Source: Umezawaea beigongshangensis | GTDB taxonomy: Bacteria; Actinomycetota; Actinomycetes; Mycobacteriales; Pseudonocardiaceae | Direction: 5' to 3' | Assembly: GCF_016464305.1 (NCBI RefSeq) | Contig: NZ_JAEIOJ010000005.1 | Coordinates: 186,001-250,000 of the forward strand | DNA length: 64,000 bases | Shown here: piece after piece, positions 1 through 9,891 of the stretch | Numbering within the stretch: position 1 is the first letter of the stretch | Layout of the letters: every line of letters starts with the position of its first letter | Translations under genes and position numbers: made by a program | Notes under the pieces: model-generated | What the model saw: only the letters and a program-made list of their open reading frames with translations | Database searches by the model: none | What the model was told of the DNA's origin: nothing

Positions 1-53
1 AGGACGTGGCCCCCGCCGGCATGCTGCGGGCCCGAGCGAACCAGGGGGTGTGA
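1..53 (+). CDS. rpsE: 30S ribosomal protein S5, C-terminal end (partial)
   Basis: Only the last 16 codons lie in the window, reading [16 protein letters not shown] and then TGA. A tail of this kind (DVAP, then MLRAR) is typical of ribosomal protein S5, and the gene stands directly before rpmD as in every spc operon. S5 belongs to the small subunit and helps hold decoding accuracy. The stop lies four bases before the rpmD start, so the two are probably translated from one message. The call rests on the short tail plus gene order. Confidence 0.85.
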   Translation, partial: DVAPAGMLRARANQGV

Positions 54-57
54 CCTC

Positions 58-243
58 ATGGCACAGCTCAAGGTCACCCAGGTGAAGAGCAGCATCGGCA
101 CCAAGCACAACCACCGCGAGTCGCTGCGGACCCTCGGGCTCCGCAAGATCCGTCAGTCCGTGGTGCGCGATGACACCCCCCAGGTCCGCGGTCTGATCCA
201 CACCGTCCGGCACCTGGTGGCTGTCGAGGAGGTCAACTCGTGA
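58..243 (+). CDS. rpmD: 50S ribosomal protein L30
   Basis: A 61-residue protein matching the bacterial L30 pattern: a short N-terminal strand ([13 protein letters not shown]), a helix with the family motif [11 protein letters not shown], and a C-terminal MI/LHTVRHLV strand. L30 is a non-catalytic protein of the large ribosomal subunit. The ATG follows the rpsE stop closely with GGGGTG upstream. The stop TGA overlaps the GTG of rplO (GTGA), so rpmD and rplO should be translationally coupled. The length is normal for the family and nothing is unusual. Confidence 0.97.
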   Translation: MAQLKVTQVKSSIGTKHNHRESLRTLGLRKIRQSVVRDDTPQVRGLIHTVRHLVAVEEVNS

Positions 244-683
244 CCATCAAGATCCACCACCTGCGTCCCGCCCCGGGAGCCAAGACCGCCAAGACCCGCG
301 TTGGTCGTGGTGAGGGCTCCAAGGGCAAGACCGCTGGCCGCGGTACCAAGGGCACCGGCGCACGCAAGAACGTGCCGGTTCGCTTCGAGGGTGGCCAGAT
401 GCCGCTGCACATGCGGCTGCCGAAGCTCAAGGGCTTCAAGAACCGCTTCCGCACCGAGTACCAGGTCGTCAACGTCGGTGACCTCGCCCGCCTCTTCCCC
501 GAGGGTGGCAGCATCGACGTCGACAAGCTGGTCTCCGCCGGCGCCGTCCGCAAGGGCCAGCTGGTGAAGGTGCTGGGCGACGGTGACATCGACGGCGTCA
601 AGCTGGACGTCGTCGCGCACAAGTTCTCGGGCAGCGCCGTCGACAAGATCGCCGGCGCGGGTGGCACCGCCACCACGCTCTGA
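240..683 (+). CDS. rplO: 50S ribosomal protein L15
   Basis: A 147-residue L15. The N-terminus has the Gly/Lys-rich extended arm of the family ([19 protein letters not shown], then [19 protein letters not shown]-like) that winds into 23S rRNA, followed by the compact C-terminal domain ending in [14 protein letters not shown]15 is a late-assembly protein of the large subunit. The GTG start overlaps the rpmD stop. In most bacteria secY follows at once. Here a strong hairpin and a three-gene acyl carrier/ketosynthase set intervene, so the operon appears split at this point. Confidence 0.97.
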   Translation: MTIKIHHLRPAPGAKTAKTRVGRGEGSKGKTAGRGTKGTGARKNVPVRFEGGQMPLHMRLPKLKGFKNRFRTEYQVVNVGDLARLFPEGGSIDVDKLVSAGAVRKGQLVKVLGDGDIDGVKLDVVAHKFSGSAVDKIAGAGGTATTL

Positions 684-700
684 CGCTCGTCGCACGAACA

Positions 701-731
701 GGGCCCGGACACCTCTCAGGTGTCCGGGCCC
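701..731 (+). terminator. Strong stem-loop after rplO
   Basis: A perfect 14-bp inverted repeat (701-714 with 718-731) around a 3-base loop, starting 17 bases after the rplO stop. There is no U tract, which is common for actinobacterial terminators. It should end or attenuate the spc message before the acyl carrier protein gene. Confidence 0.8.
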
Positions 732-813
732 TGCCGCGTTCCGGGCCCGATCCGCGCAGTAGTTCAATGGAGGCGCAGTCCCCCGGTCCGCGACGAGATG
801 CGAGGAGCACGAC

Positions 814-1074
814 GTGCACGAGGCGGTCGAACGACGGTCCGACGAGATCACGGCGACGATCAGCGAGGTGCTGGGCGTCGAACCCGAGCTGGTGACCGAG
901 GAGGCGCTGTTCCGCGAGGACCTCGGCGCCGACTCGCTGAAGCTGATCGAGCTGCTGGCGTCCTTCGAGGTGGAGTTCGACGTCGAGATCGGCACGGACC
1001 ACCTGGAGCGCATGGTGAACGTGCGCGGGGTGAAGGAAGTGCTCGACGAGACGCTGTCCGCGGCGCGGCCGTGA
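814..1074 (+). CDS. Acyl carrier protein
   Basis: An 86-residue acidic protein with the phosphopantetheine attachment motif DLGADSLKLIEL, in which Ser41 would carry the prosthetic group. Length and helix layout fit a free-standing acyl carrier protein for fatty acid or polyketide-type chemistry. The start is a GTG. The stop TGA overlaps the GTG of the next gene, a ketosynthase, so the two are coupled and are likely partners. Its location between rplO and secY is unusual, and it is not an obvious copy of the housekeeping acpP, which normally sits with fabD/fabF. The substrate cannot be told from the sequence. Confidence 0.92.
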   Translation: MHEAVERRSDEITATISEVLGVEPELVTEEALFREDLGADSLKLIELLASFEVEFDVEIGTDHLERMVNVRGVKEVLDETLSAARP

Positions 1075-2309
1075 CCCCGGCCGTGACCCCCACCGCGACC
1101 CGGCGGGTCGTGGTGACCGGTCTGGGGATCGTGTCGAGCATCGGCACCGGCGCGGACGAGTTCGCGGCCGGGCTGCGGGCCGGGCGCGACGGGGCCGGGG
1201 AGATCACCGTCTTCGACCCGACGGGGTTCCCCACCACGATCGGCTGCGACGTGCCCGGCTTCGAGCCCCGGCGCTGGATGTCCGACGAGCGCGCCGAGTC
1301 CCTGGACCGCATCGCGCAGCTCTCGGTGGCGGCGGCGGTCATGGCCGTGCGGCACGCACGAGCGGACCTCGCGGCGCTGCGCGAGCGGCGCGGCGCGATC
1401 TCGCTGGGCACGAACGGCCGGGCGAACGTCTTCGCCGACCTGTGCGCCGCGGAGATCGCGGCGGGGGGCGAGCAGAGCGGCCCGCCGCCCGCCGGCGCGG
1501 ACCTGCTGCCCGCGGACCTCGTGTGCCTGGAGGTCGCGCGCGAGCTGGGGCTCGCCGACGTCGAGACCGCGACCGTCGGCACGGCCTGCTCCGCGGGGAA
1601 CTACGCCATCGCGAACGCCTTCGACGCGATCCGCTCCGGTGACGTGGAGTTCGCGCTCTGCGGCGGCGTGGACCCCATGTGCGTGGGCACGTTCGCGAGC
1701 TTCACCCGCTTCGGCACGGTCGCCGCCGACGCGTGCCGTCCCTTCGACGCCGACCGCACCGGGATGCTCGTCGGCGAGGGGGCGGCCGTGCTGGTGCTGG
1801 AGCCGCTGGAGGCCGCGCTGGCCCGCGGCGCCGACATCCACGCCGAGGTGCTCGGCTGCGGCCTGAACTGCGACGCCTTCCACCAGGTCGCTCCCGACCA
1901 GCAGGGCGTGGCCGACTGCGTGCGCCGCGCGCTGGCCGACGCGGGGGTCCGGCCGGAGGACGTCGACCTCGTCTCGGCGCACGGCACCGCGACGAAGGCC
2001 AACGACGTCGTGGAGGTGGCGGCGATCCGCGAGGTGTTCGGCGACGCCACGCCTCCCGTGATCTCGGTGAAGTCGATGCTCGGGCACACGATGGGGGCCG
2101 CCAGCGCGCTGGCCGCGGCGGCCTGCGTGCTGGCCCTGGAGCACGGCTTCGTCCCGCCGACCATCAACCACCGGCACACCGATCCCGAGTGCGACGTCGA
2201 CTGCGTGCCGAACGTGGCGCGGGAGGCGGACCTGCGGATCGTGCAGAACAACTCGCTGGGCTTCGGCGGGAACAACGCCGTGCTCGTCCTGGGGAGGTAC
2301 GAGGCGTGA
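1071..2309 (+). CDS. Beta-ketoacyl-ACP synthase (KAS II / type II PKS KS-alpha-like)
   Basis: A thiolase-fold condensing enzyme of about 412 residues. It starts with RRVVVTGLGIVSSIG and keeps the full catalytic triad: Cys173 in TACSAGNYA, His304 in SAHGTATKAND and His339 after Lys334 in VKSMLGHTMGAAS. The C-terminal NNSLGFGGNNAVLV is also typical. It should extend an acyl chain carried by the neighbouring acyl carrier protein. The GTG at 1071 overlaps the upstream stop; a second in-frame GTG at 1083 is possible. The gene is coupled at its 3' end to a second, catalytically altered ketosynthase. It may be a FabF-like enzyme or a KS-alpha of a minimal polyketide system. Confidence 0.9.
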   Translation: MTPAVTPTATRRVVVTGLGIVSSIGTGADEFAAGLRAGRDGAGEITVFDPTGFPTTIGCDVPGFEPRRWMSDERAESLDRIAQLSVAAAVMAVRHARADLAALRERRGAISLGTNGRANVFADLCAAEIAAGGEQSGPPPAGADLLPADLVCLEVARELGLADVETATVGTACSAGNYAIANAFDAIRSGDVEFALCGGVDPMCVGTFASFTRFGTVAADACRPFDADRTGMLVGEGAAVLVLEPLEAALARGADIHAEVLGCGLNCDAFHQVAPDQQGVADCVRRALADAGVRPEDVDLVSAHGTATKANDVVEVAAIREVFGDATPPVISVKSMLGHTMGAASALAAAACVLALEHGFVPPTINHRHTDPECDVDCVPNVAREADLRIVQNNSLGFGGNNAVLVLGRYEA

Positions 2310-3301
2310 GGGCGGTCGTCACGGGCTGGAGCGCCGTCTCGCCGTGGGGCAGGGGAGCCGCGGCCTTCGCGGACGGCCTGCTCGCCGCGCGACCGGCCCG
2401 CGAGGCCGGTGGTGCCGCCACGGTGCCGGACTTCGACGTCCGCGAGCTGCTCGGCAGGCGCGACACCAACTCGATGGACCGGGCGACGGCTTACGCGATC
2501 GTGGCCGTGGGCGACCTGCTGGCCGAGACCGCTCCGGCGCGGGGCACCGACCTCGCCGTGGTTCTCGGCACGACCAGCGGCAGTCTCCAGGCGCAGTACG
2601 ACATGGCCGTGCAGTCCACGACCCGGCGCAGGCGGCACCTCGTCGATCCGGGGCTGGTGCCGCACGCCGTGCTGAACAGCGCGGCCAGCAGGACCGCGAT
2701 CCGGCACCACCTGCGGGGCGCCAACAGCACGGTGGCCGCGGGAGCGGTGTCCGGGCTGCTGGTGCTCGACCAGGCGCGGCGGATGCTGACGGCCGGCCGC
2801 GCCGACGCCGTGGTCGCCGGGGCGGCGGAGGAGTGCTCGCCGACCCGCCGGTGGCTCACCGGCCGCGACGACCTCGGCGAGGGGGCGGTCGCGCTGCTGG
2901 TGGAGCGGGCCGACGACGTCCCCGCCGGACGGCCCGTGCTGGCCGAGGTGCTGGGCGTGTCCTCGCGCGTGGTCCTGGGCGACGCGCCGGGGGACACCGC
3001 CGCGGCGCTGCGGGAGTGCGTCGCCGGCCTGCTGCGCCGGACGGGCACGGCCGCGGACGAGCTGTGGGCCGCGGTGCCACTCGATCCGGCGAACCACGTG
3101 TTCGCCGAGGGCGTACACGTCGTGGGCCTGACGGAACTGATCGGTCACGGCGGTGCGGTCTCCGCGGCCTTCCAGGTGGCGGCCGTGCTGGCACTGGCGG
3201 GGGCCGACCCCGCTTCGGCGGGCCGCAGGGCCCTCGTCACCTCGGCGGACGGCACGGGCGTCGTCGCGGCGGCCGTGCTGGAGCTGCCCCGGTCCGCGTG
3301 A
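2306..3301 (+). CDS. Ketosynthase-like protein lacking the active-site cysteine (KS-beta / chain-length-factor-like)
   Basis: A 331-residue protein with the condensing-enzyme fold: an MRAVVTGWSAVSPWG start, the LGTTSGS motif, and GHGGAVSAAFQ where active enzymes have the GH of the second histidine motif. The segment that should hold the catalytic Cys reads NSTVAAGAVSGLL, with no cysteine. The HGT motif is also not recognisable. It is shorter than usual (about 400). In type II polyketide systems the second ketosynthase lacks Cys in the same way and sets chain length as a heterodimer. By analogy this protein may pair with the upstream KS. The GTG overlaps the KS stop. The function is inferred, not shown. 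Confidence 0.75.
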   Translation: MRAVVTGWSAVSPWGRGAAAFADGLLAARPAREAGGAATVPDFDVRELLGRRDTNSMDRATAYAIVAVGDLLAETAPARGTDLAVVLGTTSGSLQAQYDMAVQSTTRRRRHLVDPGLVPHAVLNSAASRTAIRHHLRGANSTVAAGAVSGLLVLDQARRMLTAGRADAVVAGAAEECSPTRRWLTGRDDLGEGAVALLVERADDVPAGRPVLAEVLGVSSRVVLGDAPGDTAAALRECVAGLLRRTGTAADELWAAVPLDPANHVFAEGVHVVGLTELIGHGGAVSAAFQVAAVLALAGADPASAGRRALVTSADGTGVVAAAVLELPRSA

Positions 3302-3571
3302 CCGACCGGCCGGGCGCACTCATCCGTTCGGGGGATTTCGCGATCGGTGCTCAACGGATCGTTCACCTGTGAACGACGACTGCTTACGGGGATCACGCAT
3401 CCGACTGTTAAAGTCGCGGGCTGAACCCGGATGTCCTCCGGGGCGGTGGCGGCTACGCGGCGCCACCGGACTCCACCGTCGGCGACACGGCCGACGGGCA
3501 GACCACGTGCTGGCGCCCGGTCAGCACCGCTCAACGCCGGTCTCCGGACCGGCAACGCTCAGGAGGTTCGC
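3302..3571 (+). promoter_or_regulatory. secY upstream region with a 16-bp palindrome
   Basis: A 270-base stretch without a credible gene. It holds the palindrome CGTTCACCTGTGAACG at 3360-3375, a possible operator, and an AT-richer stretch near 3400-3415 (GACTGTTAAAGTC) that could contain a promoter. This is where secY would regain its own transcription start, since it is cut off from rplO by a terminator and a three-gene set. I could not fix a -10/-35 pair. Confidence 0.4.
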
Positions 3572-4878
<1,307 letters not shown>

Positions 4879-4879
<1 letters not shown>

Positions 4880-5430
4880 TGCGACTCGTTCTCGTCGGCC
4901 CGCCAGGAGCGGGCAAGGGCACCCAGGCCGATCGTCTCCGCGACTCCCTCGGCGTCCCGCACATCTCCACCGGGGACCTCTTCCGAGCCCACATCAGCCA
5001 GCAGACCGAGCTCGGCCGGGAGGTCCAGGAGTACCTGGACTCCGGCGAGCTCGTGCCGGACGCCGTCACCAACGAGATGGTCCGCGAGCGCCTGTCCCAG
5101 CCGGACACCGCGAACGGCTTCCTCCTCGACGGCTTCCCGCGCAACGTCGCTCAGGCGAACGTGCTCGGCGAGATCCTCGCCAACGCGGGTCAGAAGCTCG
5201 ACGCCGTGCTGGAGTTCCAGATCGACGAGAACGTCGTCGTGGAGCGCCTGCTCGCCCGCGGCCGGACGGACGACAAGGAAGACGTCATCCGCCACCGGCA
5301 GCAGCTGTACCGCACGGAGACCTCTCCGCTGCTGGACTACTACAGCGACGTCGTGGTGAGCATCGACGCCGTCGGCGACGTCGACGAGGTCAGCGCGCGC
5401 GCTCTGCGCGCCCTGCGCGGCGAGAAGTGA
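4879..5430 (+). CDS. adk: Adenylate kinase (short form)
   Basis: A 183-residue kinase that interconverts ATP + AMP and 2 ADP. It has the P-loop [10 protein letters not shown] near the N-terminus, HISTGDLFR, the AMP-binding region with DGFPRN, and the RLLARGR segment. The large LID insertion is missing, as in other actinobacterial short-form enzymes. The GTG shares one base with the secY stop (TAGTG). The end overlaps the GTG proposed for map. The secY-adk-map order is the usual spc-operon tail. Confidence 0.97.
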
Positions 5431-6257
5431 GCGGTGGACTCCTCGACGTTCTGCGGCGCATCGTGCCCAGCGGGCGTGAGCGCATGATCGAGATCAAGAG
5501 CCGCGGCGAGCTGGAGGCCATGCGCGCCGCCGGTCTCGTCGTGGCGCGCACCCTCGCCGCGGTCACCGCGCAGGTCAAGGTGGGCGTCAGCACGGCCGAG
5601 CTGGACGAGCTGGCCGAGCAGACGATCCGCGACGCCGGGGCGATCCCGTCGTTCAAGGGCTACCACGGCTTCCCGGCGAGCATCTGCGCCTCGGTCAACG
5701 AGCAGGTCGTGCACGGCATCCCGAGCGCGACGCAGGTGCTGGCCGAGGGCGACCTGCTGTCGGTCGACTGCGGGGCGATCCTGGACGGCTGGCACGGCGA
5801 CTCGGCCGTGACGATCGGCGTCGGCGAGCTCTCGCCCGCCGACCGGAAGCTGTCCGAGGCCACCCGCGTGTCGATGATCGCCGGCATCGAGGCGCTGCAG
5901 CCGGGCGCGAAGCTGACCGACGTCTCGTTCGCCATCGAGTCCGCGACCATCGCGGCCGGTGAGGCCGACGGCATCGAGTACGGCATCGTCGCGGACTACG
6001 GCGGCCACGGCATCGGCACCAAGATGCACATGGACCCGTTCCTGCCGAACCACGGCAAGCCCGGCAGGGGGCCCCGGCTCAAGGTGGGCATGGCCATCGC
6101 CGTCGAGCCCATGCTGACCCTGGGCGGTGACGACACCAGGGAGCTGGACGACCACTGGACCGTCGTGACGGCCGACGGCTCGCGCGCGGCCCACTGGGAG
6201 CACAGCGTCGCCATCACCGAGGACGGTCCCTGGGTCCTGACGGCCCCGGAGGACTGA
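5427..6257 (+). CDS. map: Type I methionine aminopeptidase
   Basis: A cytosolic metallo-aminopeptidase that removes the initiator Met from nascent proteins. The five metal ligands can be placed: Asp in [15 protein letters not shown] (two Asp), His in [13 protein letters not shown], and Glu in AVEPMLTL and near HWEHSVAI. The GTG start overlaps the adk stop and gives 276 residues with a short basic extension, as in a mycobacterial homologue I recall. The ATG at 5484 (257 residues, [13 protein letters not shown]) is a fair alternative. A 17-bp perfect hairpin follows the gene, so it likely ends the secY operon. Confidence 0.95.
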   Translation: MSGGLLDVLRRIVPSGRERMIEIKSRGELEAMRAAGLVVARTLAAVTAQVKVGVSTAELDELAEQTIRDAGAIPSFKGYHGFPASICASVNEQVVHGIPSATQVLAEGDLLSVDCGAILDGWHGDSAVTIGVGELSPADRKLSEATRVSMIAGIEALQPGAKLTDVSFAIESATIAAGEADGIEYGIVADYGGHGIGTKMHMDPFLPNHGKPGRGPRLKVGMAIAVEPMLTLGGDDTRELDDHWTVVTADGSRAAHWEHSVAITEDGPWVLTAPED

Positions 6258-6271
6258 GCCGCTCCGCACCC

Positions 6272-6313
6272 CCAGCGGCCCGCGACGCGCACCACGGCGT
6301 CGCGGGCCGCTGG
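6272..6313 (+). terminator. Stem-loop after map
   Basis: A perfect 17-bp stem (6272-6288 with 6297-6313) with an 8-base loop, 15 bases after the map stop. It probably closes the secY-adk-map unit. Confidence 0.8.
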
Positions 6314-6362
6314 CGCGAGGGGGGCTGGGCAGAGCGGCGCTCGTGGGGTACGGTGCCTCGAT

Positions 6363-6391
6363 TTGGGATGTGGACGCACTCTGCGTACACT
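6363..6391 (+). promoter_or_regulatory. Promoter of the infA-rpmJ-rpsM unit
   Basis: TTGGGA at 6363-6368 and TACACT at 6386-6391 with a 17-base spacer resemble a housekeeping sigma promoter. It lies after the map terminator and leaves a leader of about 155 bases before infA. The placement supports a separate translation-factor/alpha operon start. Confidence 0.55.
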
Positions 6392-6553
6392 GGTCGGGTG
6401 GCGCACTCGTCGCGCCGGTTCCGTCATGCCCGTTGTGGTCAGGTGGGTCTCCACCGGACTCCAGCCGGGTGATCAGGCCCGCAGGGCCGTCGGAGTCGGG
6501 GTGGGTCGCGCCCGAGTCCGGAAGTAACACCACCGTCACGAAACGCGGAGGAC

Positions 6554-6775
6554 ATGGGCAAGAAAGACGGGGCAATCGAGGTCGAGGGCCGCGTGGTCGA
6601 GCCTCTTCCCAACGCGATGTTCCGCGTTGAGCTGGAGAACGGTCACAAGGTTCTGGCGCACATCAGCGGCAAGATGCGGCAGCACTACATCCGCATCCTT
6701 CCTGAGGACCGGGTTGTCGTGGAGCTGTCGCCCTACGACCTGTCCCGCGGCCGCATCGTCTACCGCTACAAGTGA
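6554..6775 (+). CDS. infA: Translation initiation factor IF-1
   Basis: A 73-residue single S1/OB-fold protein that binds the ribosomal A site during initiation. Nearly the whole sequence is the family consensus: [20 protein letters not shown], then [15 protein letters not shown] and [16 protein letters not shown]. The ATG has GGAGG three bases upstream. It heads the infA-rpmJ-rpsM-rpsK-rpsD-rpoA-rplQ order that is standard in actinobacteria. Confidence 0.98.
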   Translation: MGKKDGAIEVEGRVVEPLPNAMFRVELENGHKVLAHISGKMRQHYIRILPEDRVVVELSPYDLSRGRIVYRYK

Positions 6776-6832
6776 CCTCCACGGTGTCGGGGGCAGCCGC
6801 CCTCGGCACGGGCTGAGCAGGAGAGCTGACGC

Positions 6833-6946
6833 GTGAAGGTCCAGCCGAGCGTCAAGAAGATCTGCGACAAGTGCAAGGTGATCCGCCGTCACGGCCGGGT
6901 CATGGTCATCTGCGAGAACCTGCGCCACAAGCAGCGCCAGGGCTGA
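6833..6946 (+). CDS. rpmJ: 50S ribosomal protein L36
   Basis: A 37-codon gene. The product [19 protein letters not shown], then [18 protein letters not shown], is the zinc-binding form of L36 with Cys11, Cys14, Cys27 and His32 as ligands. GTG start with CAGGAGAG upstream. The infA-rpmJ-rpsM context confirms it. L36 is the smallest protein of the large subunit and helps fold 23S rRNA near the peptidyl transferase area. Confidence 0.97.
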   Translation: MKVQPSVKKICDKCKVIRRHGRVMVICENLRHKQRQG

Positions 6947-7009
6947 TCGCAGCAGCACTTCGTCGCCGTTGCTTCTGACGACGACCACCCAATAAGCCTC
7001 TTCGCACCT

Positions 7010-7032
7010 ACCGGGCGCCACGTGCGCCCGGT
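7010..7032 (+). other. Hairpin in the rpmJ-rpsM spacer
   Basis: A 9-bp stem (7010-7018 with 7024-7032) around a 5-base loop in the 214-base gap between rpmJ and rpsM. It could be an attenuator or ribosomal-protein leader structure. No gene is visible in the rest of this spacer. Confidence 0.4.
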
Positions 7033-7160
7033 GCACACCCGGACTCCAGGCCGGGGCCGGGACACCGTCCGCGAAAGCGGCCGGAACGGCAGTAGCGAGT
7101 CAGTCCCGGAACTGGGCGAGGAGAAGACCTGGAGCGACAACCGTTAGGAGCAAGCGCCGT

Positions 7161-7541
7161 ATGGCACGACTCGCTGGCGTAGACCTCCCCCGCGAAAAGC
7201 GGATGGAGATCGCGCTGACCTACATCTTCGGAATCGGTCGCACGCGCTCGAAGGAGCTGCTGAGCGCCACCGAGATCTCCCCTGACCTCCGGGTCAAGGA
7301 CCTGGGTGACGACGACCTCGCGAAGCTGCGGGACTACATCGAGAACCACTTCAAGGTCGAGGGCGACCTGCGCCGCGAGGTTCAGGCCGACATCCGCCGG
7401 AAGATGGAGATCGGTTCTTACGGCGGTCTGCGTCACCGTCGGAACCTGCCCGTCCGCGGGCAGCGCACCAAGACGAACGCTCGTACCCGCAAGGGTCCGA
7501 AGAAGACCGTCGCCGGCAAGAAGAAGGCCGGAAAGAAGTAA
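7161..7541 (+). CDS. rpsM: 30S ribosomal protein S13
   Basis: A 126-residue S13 beginning [20 protein letters not shown] and containing [20 protein letters not shown], both family signatures. The basic C-terminal tail ([16 protein letters not shown]) reaches into the decoding region next to the P-site tRNA. TAGGAG lies upstream of the ATG. It is followed by rpsK, rpsD and rpoA as in the alpha operon. Confidence 0.98.
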   Translation: MARLAGVDLPREKRMEIALTYIFGIGRTRSKELLSATEISPDLRVKDLGDDDLAKLRDYIENHFKVEGDLRREVQADIRRKMEIGSYGGLRHRRNLPVRGQRTKTNARTRKGPKKTVAGKKKAGKK

Positions 7542-7577
7542 GTCCCCGCGTCGCTGAAGCAGGAGATCACCACAGAC

Positions 7578-7985
7578 ATGCCACCCAAGTCCCGCACGGG
7601 CGCCGGGGTCAAGAAGGTCCGGCGCAAGGAAAAGAAGAACGTCTCGCACGGCCAGGCGCACATCAAGAGCACGTTCAACAACACCATCGTGTCCATCACG
7701 GACCCGCTGGGCAACGTGATCAGCTGGGCGTCCGCCGGCCACGTCGGCTTCAAGGGCTCTCGCAAGTCCACGCCGTTCGCCGCGCAGATGGCCGCCGAGA
7801 ACGCCGCGCGCAAGGCCGCCGAGCACGGCATGCGCAAGGTGGACGTGTTCGTCAAGGGGCCGGGTTCCGGCCGCGAGACCGCGATCCGCTCGCTGCAGGC
7901 AGCCGGCCTCGAGGTCGGCACCATCCAGGACGTGACCCCGCAGCCCCACAACGGCTGCCGCCCGCCCAAGCGGCGCCGGGTCTGA
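7578..7985 (+). CDS. rpsK: 30S ribosomal protein S11
   Basis: A 135-residue S11 with a basic N-terminal arm, then [34 protein letters not shown] and the C-terminal [19 protein letters not shown]-like end (here [14 protein letters not shown]). S11 lines the platform of the small subunit near the E site. The spacing to rpsM and rpsD is short, consistent with one message. Normal length, nothing odd. Confidence 0.98.
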   Translation: MPPKSRTGAGVKKVRRKEKKNVSHGQAHIKSTFNNTIVSITDPLGNVISWASAGHVGFKGSRKSTPFAAQMAAENAARKAAEHGMRKVDVFVKGPGSGRETAIRSLQAAGLEVGTIQDVTPQPHNGCRPPKRRRV

Positions 7986-8008
7986 GGCACGGGGAGGAGT
8001 AAGAACTC

Positions 8009-8614
8009 ATGGCTCGCTACACCGGACCGGCAACGCGCATCTCGCGTCGCCTCAAGGTCGACCTCGTCGGCGGGGACCAGGCTTTCGAGCGCCGTCCCTA
8101 CCCGCCCGGCCAGCACGGCCGCGGTCGGATCAAGGAGTCGGAGTACCTGCTTCAGCTTCAGGAGAAGCAGAAGGCCCGGTACACCTACGGCGTCCTCGAG
8201 AAGCAGTTCGTCCGCTACTACAAGGAAGCGGTTCGTCGCCCCGGCAAGACCGGCGAGAACCTGCTGAAGATCCTCGAGTCGCGCCTGGACAACGTGGTCT
8301 ACCGCGCTGGCCTGGCCCGCACTCGCCGTCAGGCTCGCCAGCTGGTCAGCCACGGGCACTTCCTGGTCAACGGCCAGAAGGTGAACATCCCGAGCTACCA
8401 GGTGTCGAAGTTCGACATCATCGACGTGAAGCCGAAGTCGCTGCCGACGCTGCCCTTCGAGGCCGCCAAGGCCTCGTTCGGCGACCGGCCGATCCCGGCG
8501 TGGCTGCAGGTCGTTCCCTCGAACCTGCGGGTGCTCGTGCACCAGCTCCCGGAGCGGGCGCAGATCGACACGCCCGTCACCGAGCAGCTCATCGTCGAGC
8601 TCTACTCGAAGTGA
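8009..8614 (+). CDS. rpsD: 30S ribosomal protein S4 (zinc-free form)
   Basis: A 201-residue S4. The N-terminus ([19 protein letters not shown]) lacks the CxxC...C zinc motif, so this is the C-minus paralogue found in many actinobacteria. The S4 RNA-binding domain is visible as [20 protein letters not shown] followed by [20 protein letters not shown]4 starts assembly of the 30S body and can repress its own operon in some bacteria. GGGGAGGAG stands well placed before the ATG. Two hairpins follow before rpoA. Confidence 0.98.
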   Translation: MARYTGPATRISRRLKVDLVGGDQAFERRPYPPGQHGRGRIKESEYLLQLQEKQKARYTYGVLEKQFVRYYKEAVRRPGKTGENLLKILESRLDNVVYRAGLARTRRQARQLVSHGHFLVNGQKVNIPSYQVSKFDIIDVKPKSLPTLPFEAAKASFGDRPIPAWLQVVPSNLRVLVHQLPERAQIDTPVTEQLIVELYSK

Positions 8615-8619
8615 TCCTC

Positions 8620-8692
8620 CTCCGGGACGGCCTCCAGTCGGTGGCCGTCCCGGAGTCGGGTCCACGGCGGCGGCGCGAATGGTGCGCCGCCG
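8620..8692 (+). terminator. Tandem hairpins between rpsD and rpoA
   Basis: The first is a perfect 13-bp stem (8620-8632 with 8643-8655). The second is a 9-bp stem (8668-8676 with 8684-8692). Together they may terminate or attenuate the ribosomal part of the operon, letting rpoA be transcribed at another level. No U tract follows. Confidence 0.6.
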
Positions 8693-8766
8693 TTGTTCCG
8701 GTCTCCGCGGCCGGTGATCTGACGACGTCAAATAGCGGGCGTCGGTAGCAGAGAAGGAAGAACCCA

Positions 8767-9816
8767 GTGCTGATTTCCCAGCGTCCCTCGCTCGGCGAGG
8801 AGTCCGTCAACGAGACCCGGTCGCGCTTCGTGATCGAGCCGCTCGAACCGGGCTTCGGCTACACCCTCGGCAACTCCATCCGCCGCACCCTGCTGTCCTC
8901 CATCCCCGGCGCAGCCGTGACCAGCATCCGCATCGACGGCGTGCTGCACGAGTTCACCACCGTGCCGGGGGTCAAGGAGGACGTCACCGACATCATCCTG
9001 AACCTCAAGGAGCTGGTCGTCAGCTCCGAGGAGGACGAGCCGGTGACCATGTACCTGCGCAAGCAGGGGCCCGGTGCGGTGACCGCAGGCGACATCGTGC
9101 CCCCGGCCGGTGTCACCGTGCACAACCCCGACCTGCACATCGCCACCCTGAACGGCAAGGGCAAGCTGGAGATCGAGCTCGTCGTCGAGCGCGGTCGCGG
9201 CTACGTCCCCGCCGTCCAGAACAAGCAGGCCGGTGCCGAGATCGGCCGCATCCCGGTTGACTCGATCTACTCGCCCGTCATGAAGGTGACCTACAAGGTC
9301 GAGGCCACCCGTGTCGAGCAGCGCACCGACTTCGACAAGCTGATCCTCGACGTGGAGACCAAGCCCTCCATCACCCCGAGGGACGCGGTCGCCTCCGCCG
9401 GCAAGACCCTGGTCGAGCTGTTCGGTCTGGCCCGCGAGCTGAACGTCGACGCCGAGGGCATCGAGATCGGCCCGTCGCCGGCCGAGGCGGACACCATCGC
9501 CGCGTTCGCGATGCCGATCGAGGACCTCGACCTGACCGTGCGGTCCTACAACTGCCTCAAGCGTGAAGGCATTCACACGGTCGGTGAGCTCGTCTCGCGC
9601 AGCGAGGCGGACCTGCTGGACATCCGGAACTTCGGTGCGAAGTCGATCGACGAGGTCAAGATGAAGCTCGTCGGTCTCGGCCTCGCGCTGAAGGACAGCC
9701 CCCCCGGGTTCGACCCCTCGGCTGCCGCTTCCGACTACCAGGCCGAGGGATGGGCCGACGGTGGTGTGGAGGGTCACGACGACGGCCAGGACTACGCGGA
9801 GACCGAGCAGCTCTGA
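8767..9816 (+). CDS. rpoA: RNA polymerase alpha subunit
   Basis: A 349-residue alpha subunit. The N-terminal assembly domain carries [25 protein letters not shown] and [14 protein letters not shown]. The C-terminal domain has [20 protein letters not shown] and [16 protein letters not shown], which bind UP-element DNA and activators. An acidic tail of about 30 residues follows the last helix. The GTG start gives the usual [10 protein letters not shown]-terminus and has AGAAGGAAG upstream. Standard neighbour of rpsD and rplQ. Confidence 0.98.
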   Translation: MLISQRPSLGEESVNETRSRFVIEPLEPGFGYTLGNSIRRTLLSSIPGAAVTSIRIDGVLHEFTTVPGVKEDVTDIILNLKELVVSSEEDEPVTMYLRKQGPGAVTAGDIVPPAGVTVHNPDLHIATLNGKGKLEIELVVERGRGYVPAVQNKQAGAEIGRIPVDSIYSPVMKVTYKVEATRVEQRTDFDKLILDVETKPSITPRDAVASAGKTLVELFGLARELNVDAEGIEIGPSPAEADTIAAFAMPIEDLDLTVRSYNCLKREGIHTVGELVSRSEADLLDIRNFGAKSIDEVKMKLVGLGLALKDSPPGFDPSAAASDYQAEGWADGGVEGHDDGQDYAETEQL

Positions 9817-9891
9817 TGGTCGAACGCCCGCTGCGGTGGGCGTCCGGCCGGGCCGGAGCAGAGGATCAGAAAGTAATCCGAGGAGCAAGCG

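Noticed and set aside
153-2177. A 674-codon minus-strand frame across rpmD, rplO, ACP and KS
   Set aside because: It spans several real genes and a terminator and has low-complexity shadow composition.
3431-3571. N-terminal extension of SecY from 3431
   Set aside because: The extension is Arg/Pro/Ala-rich with no family match, and the GTG at 3572 has an ideal AGGAGG site.
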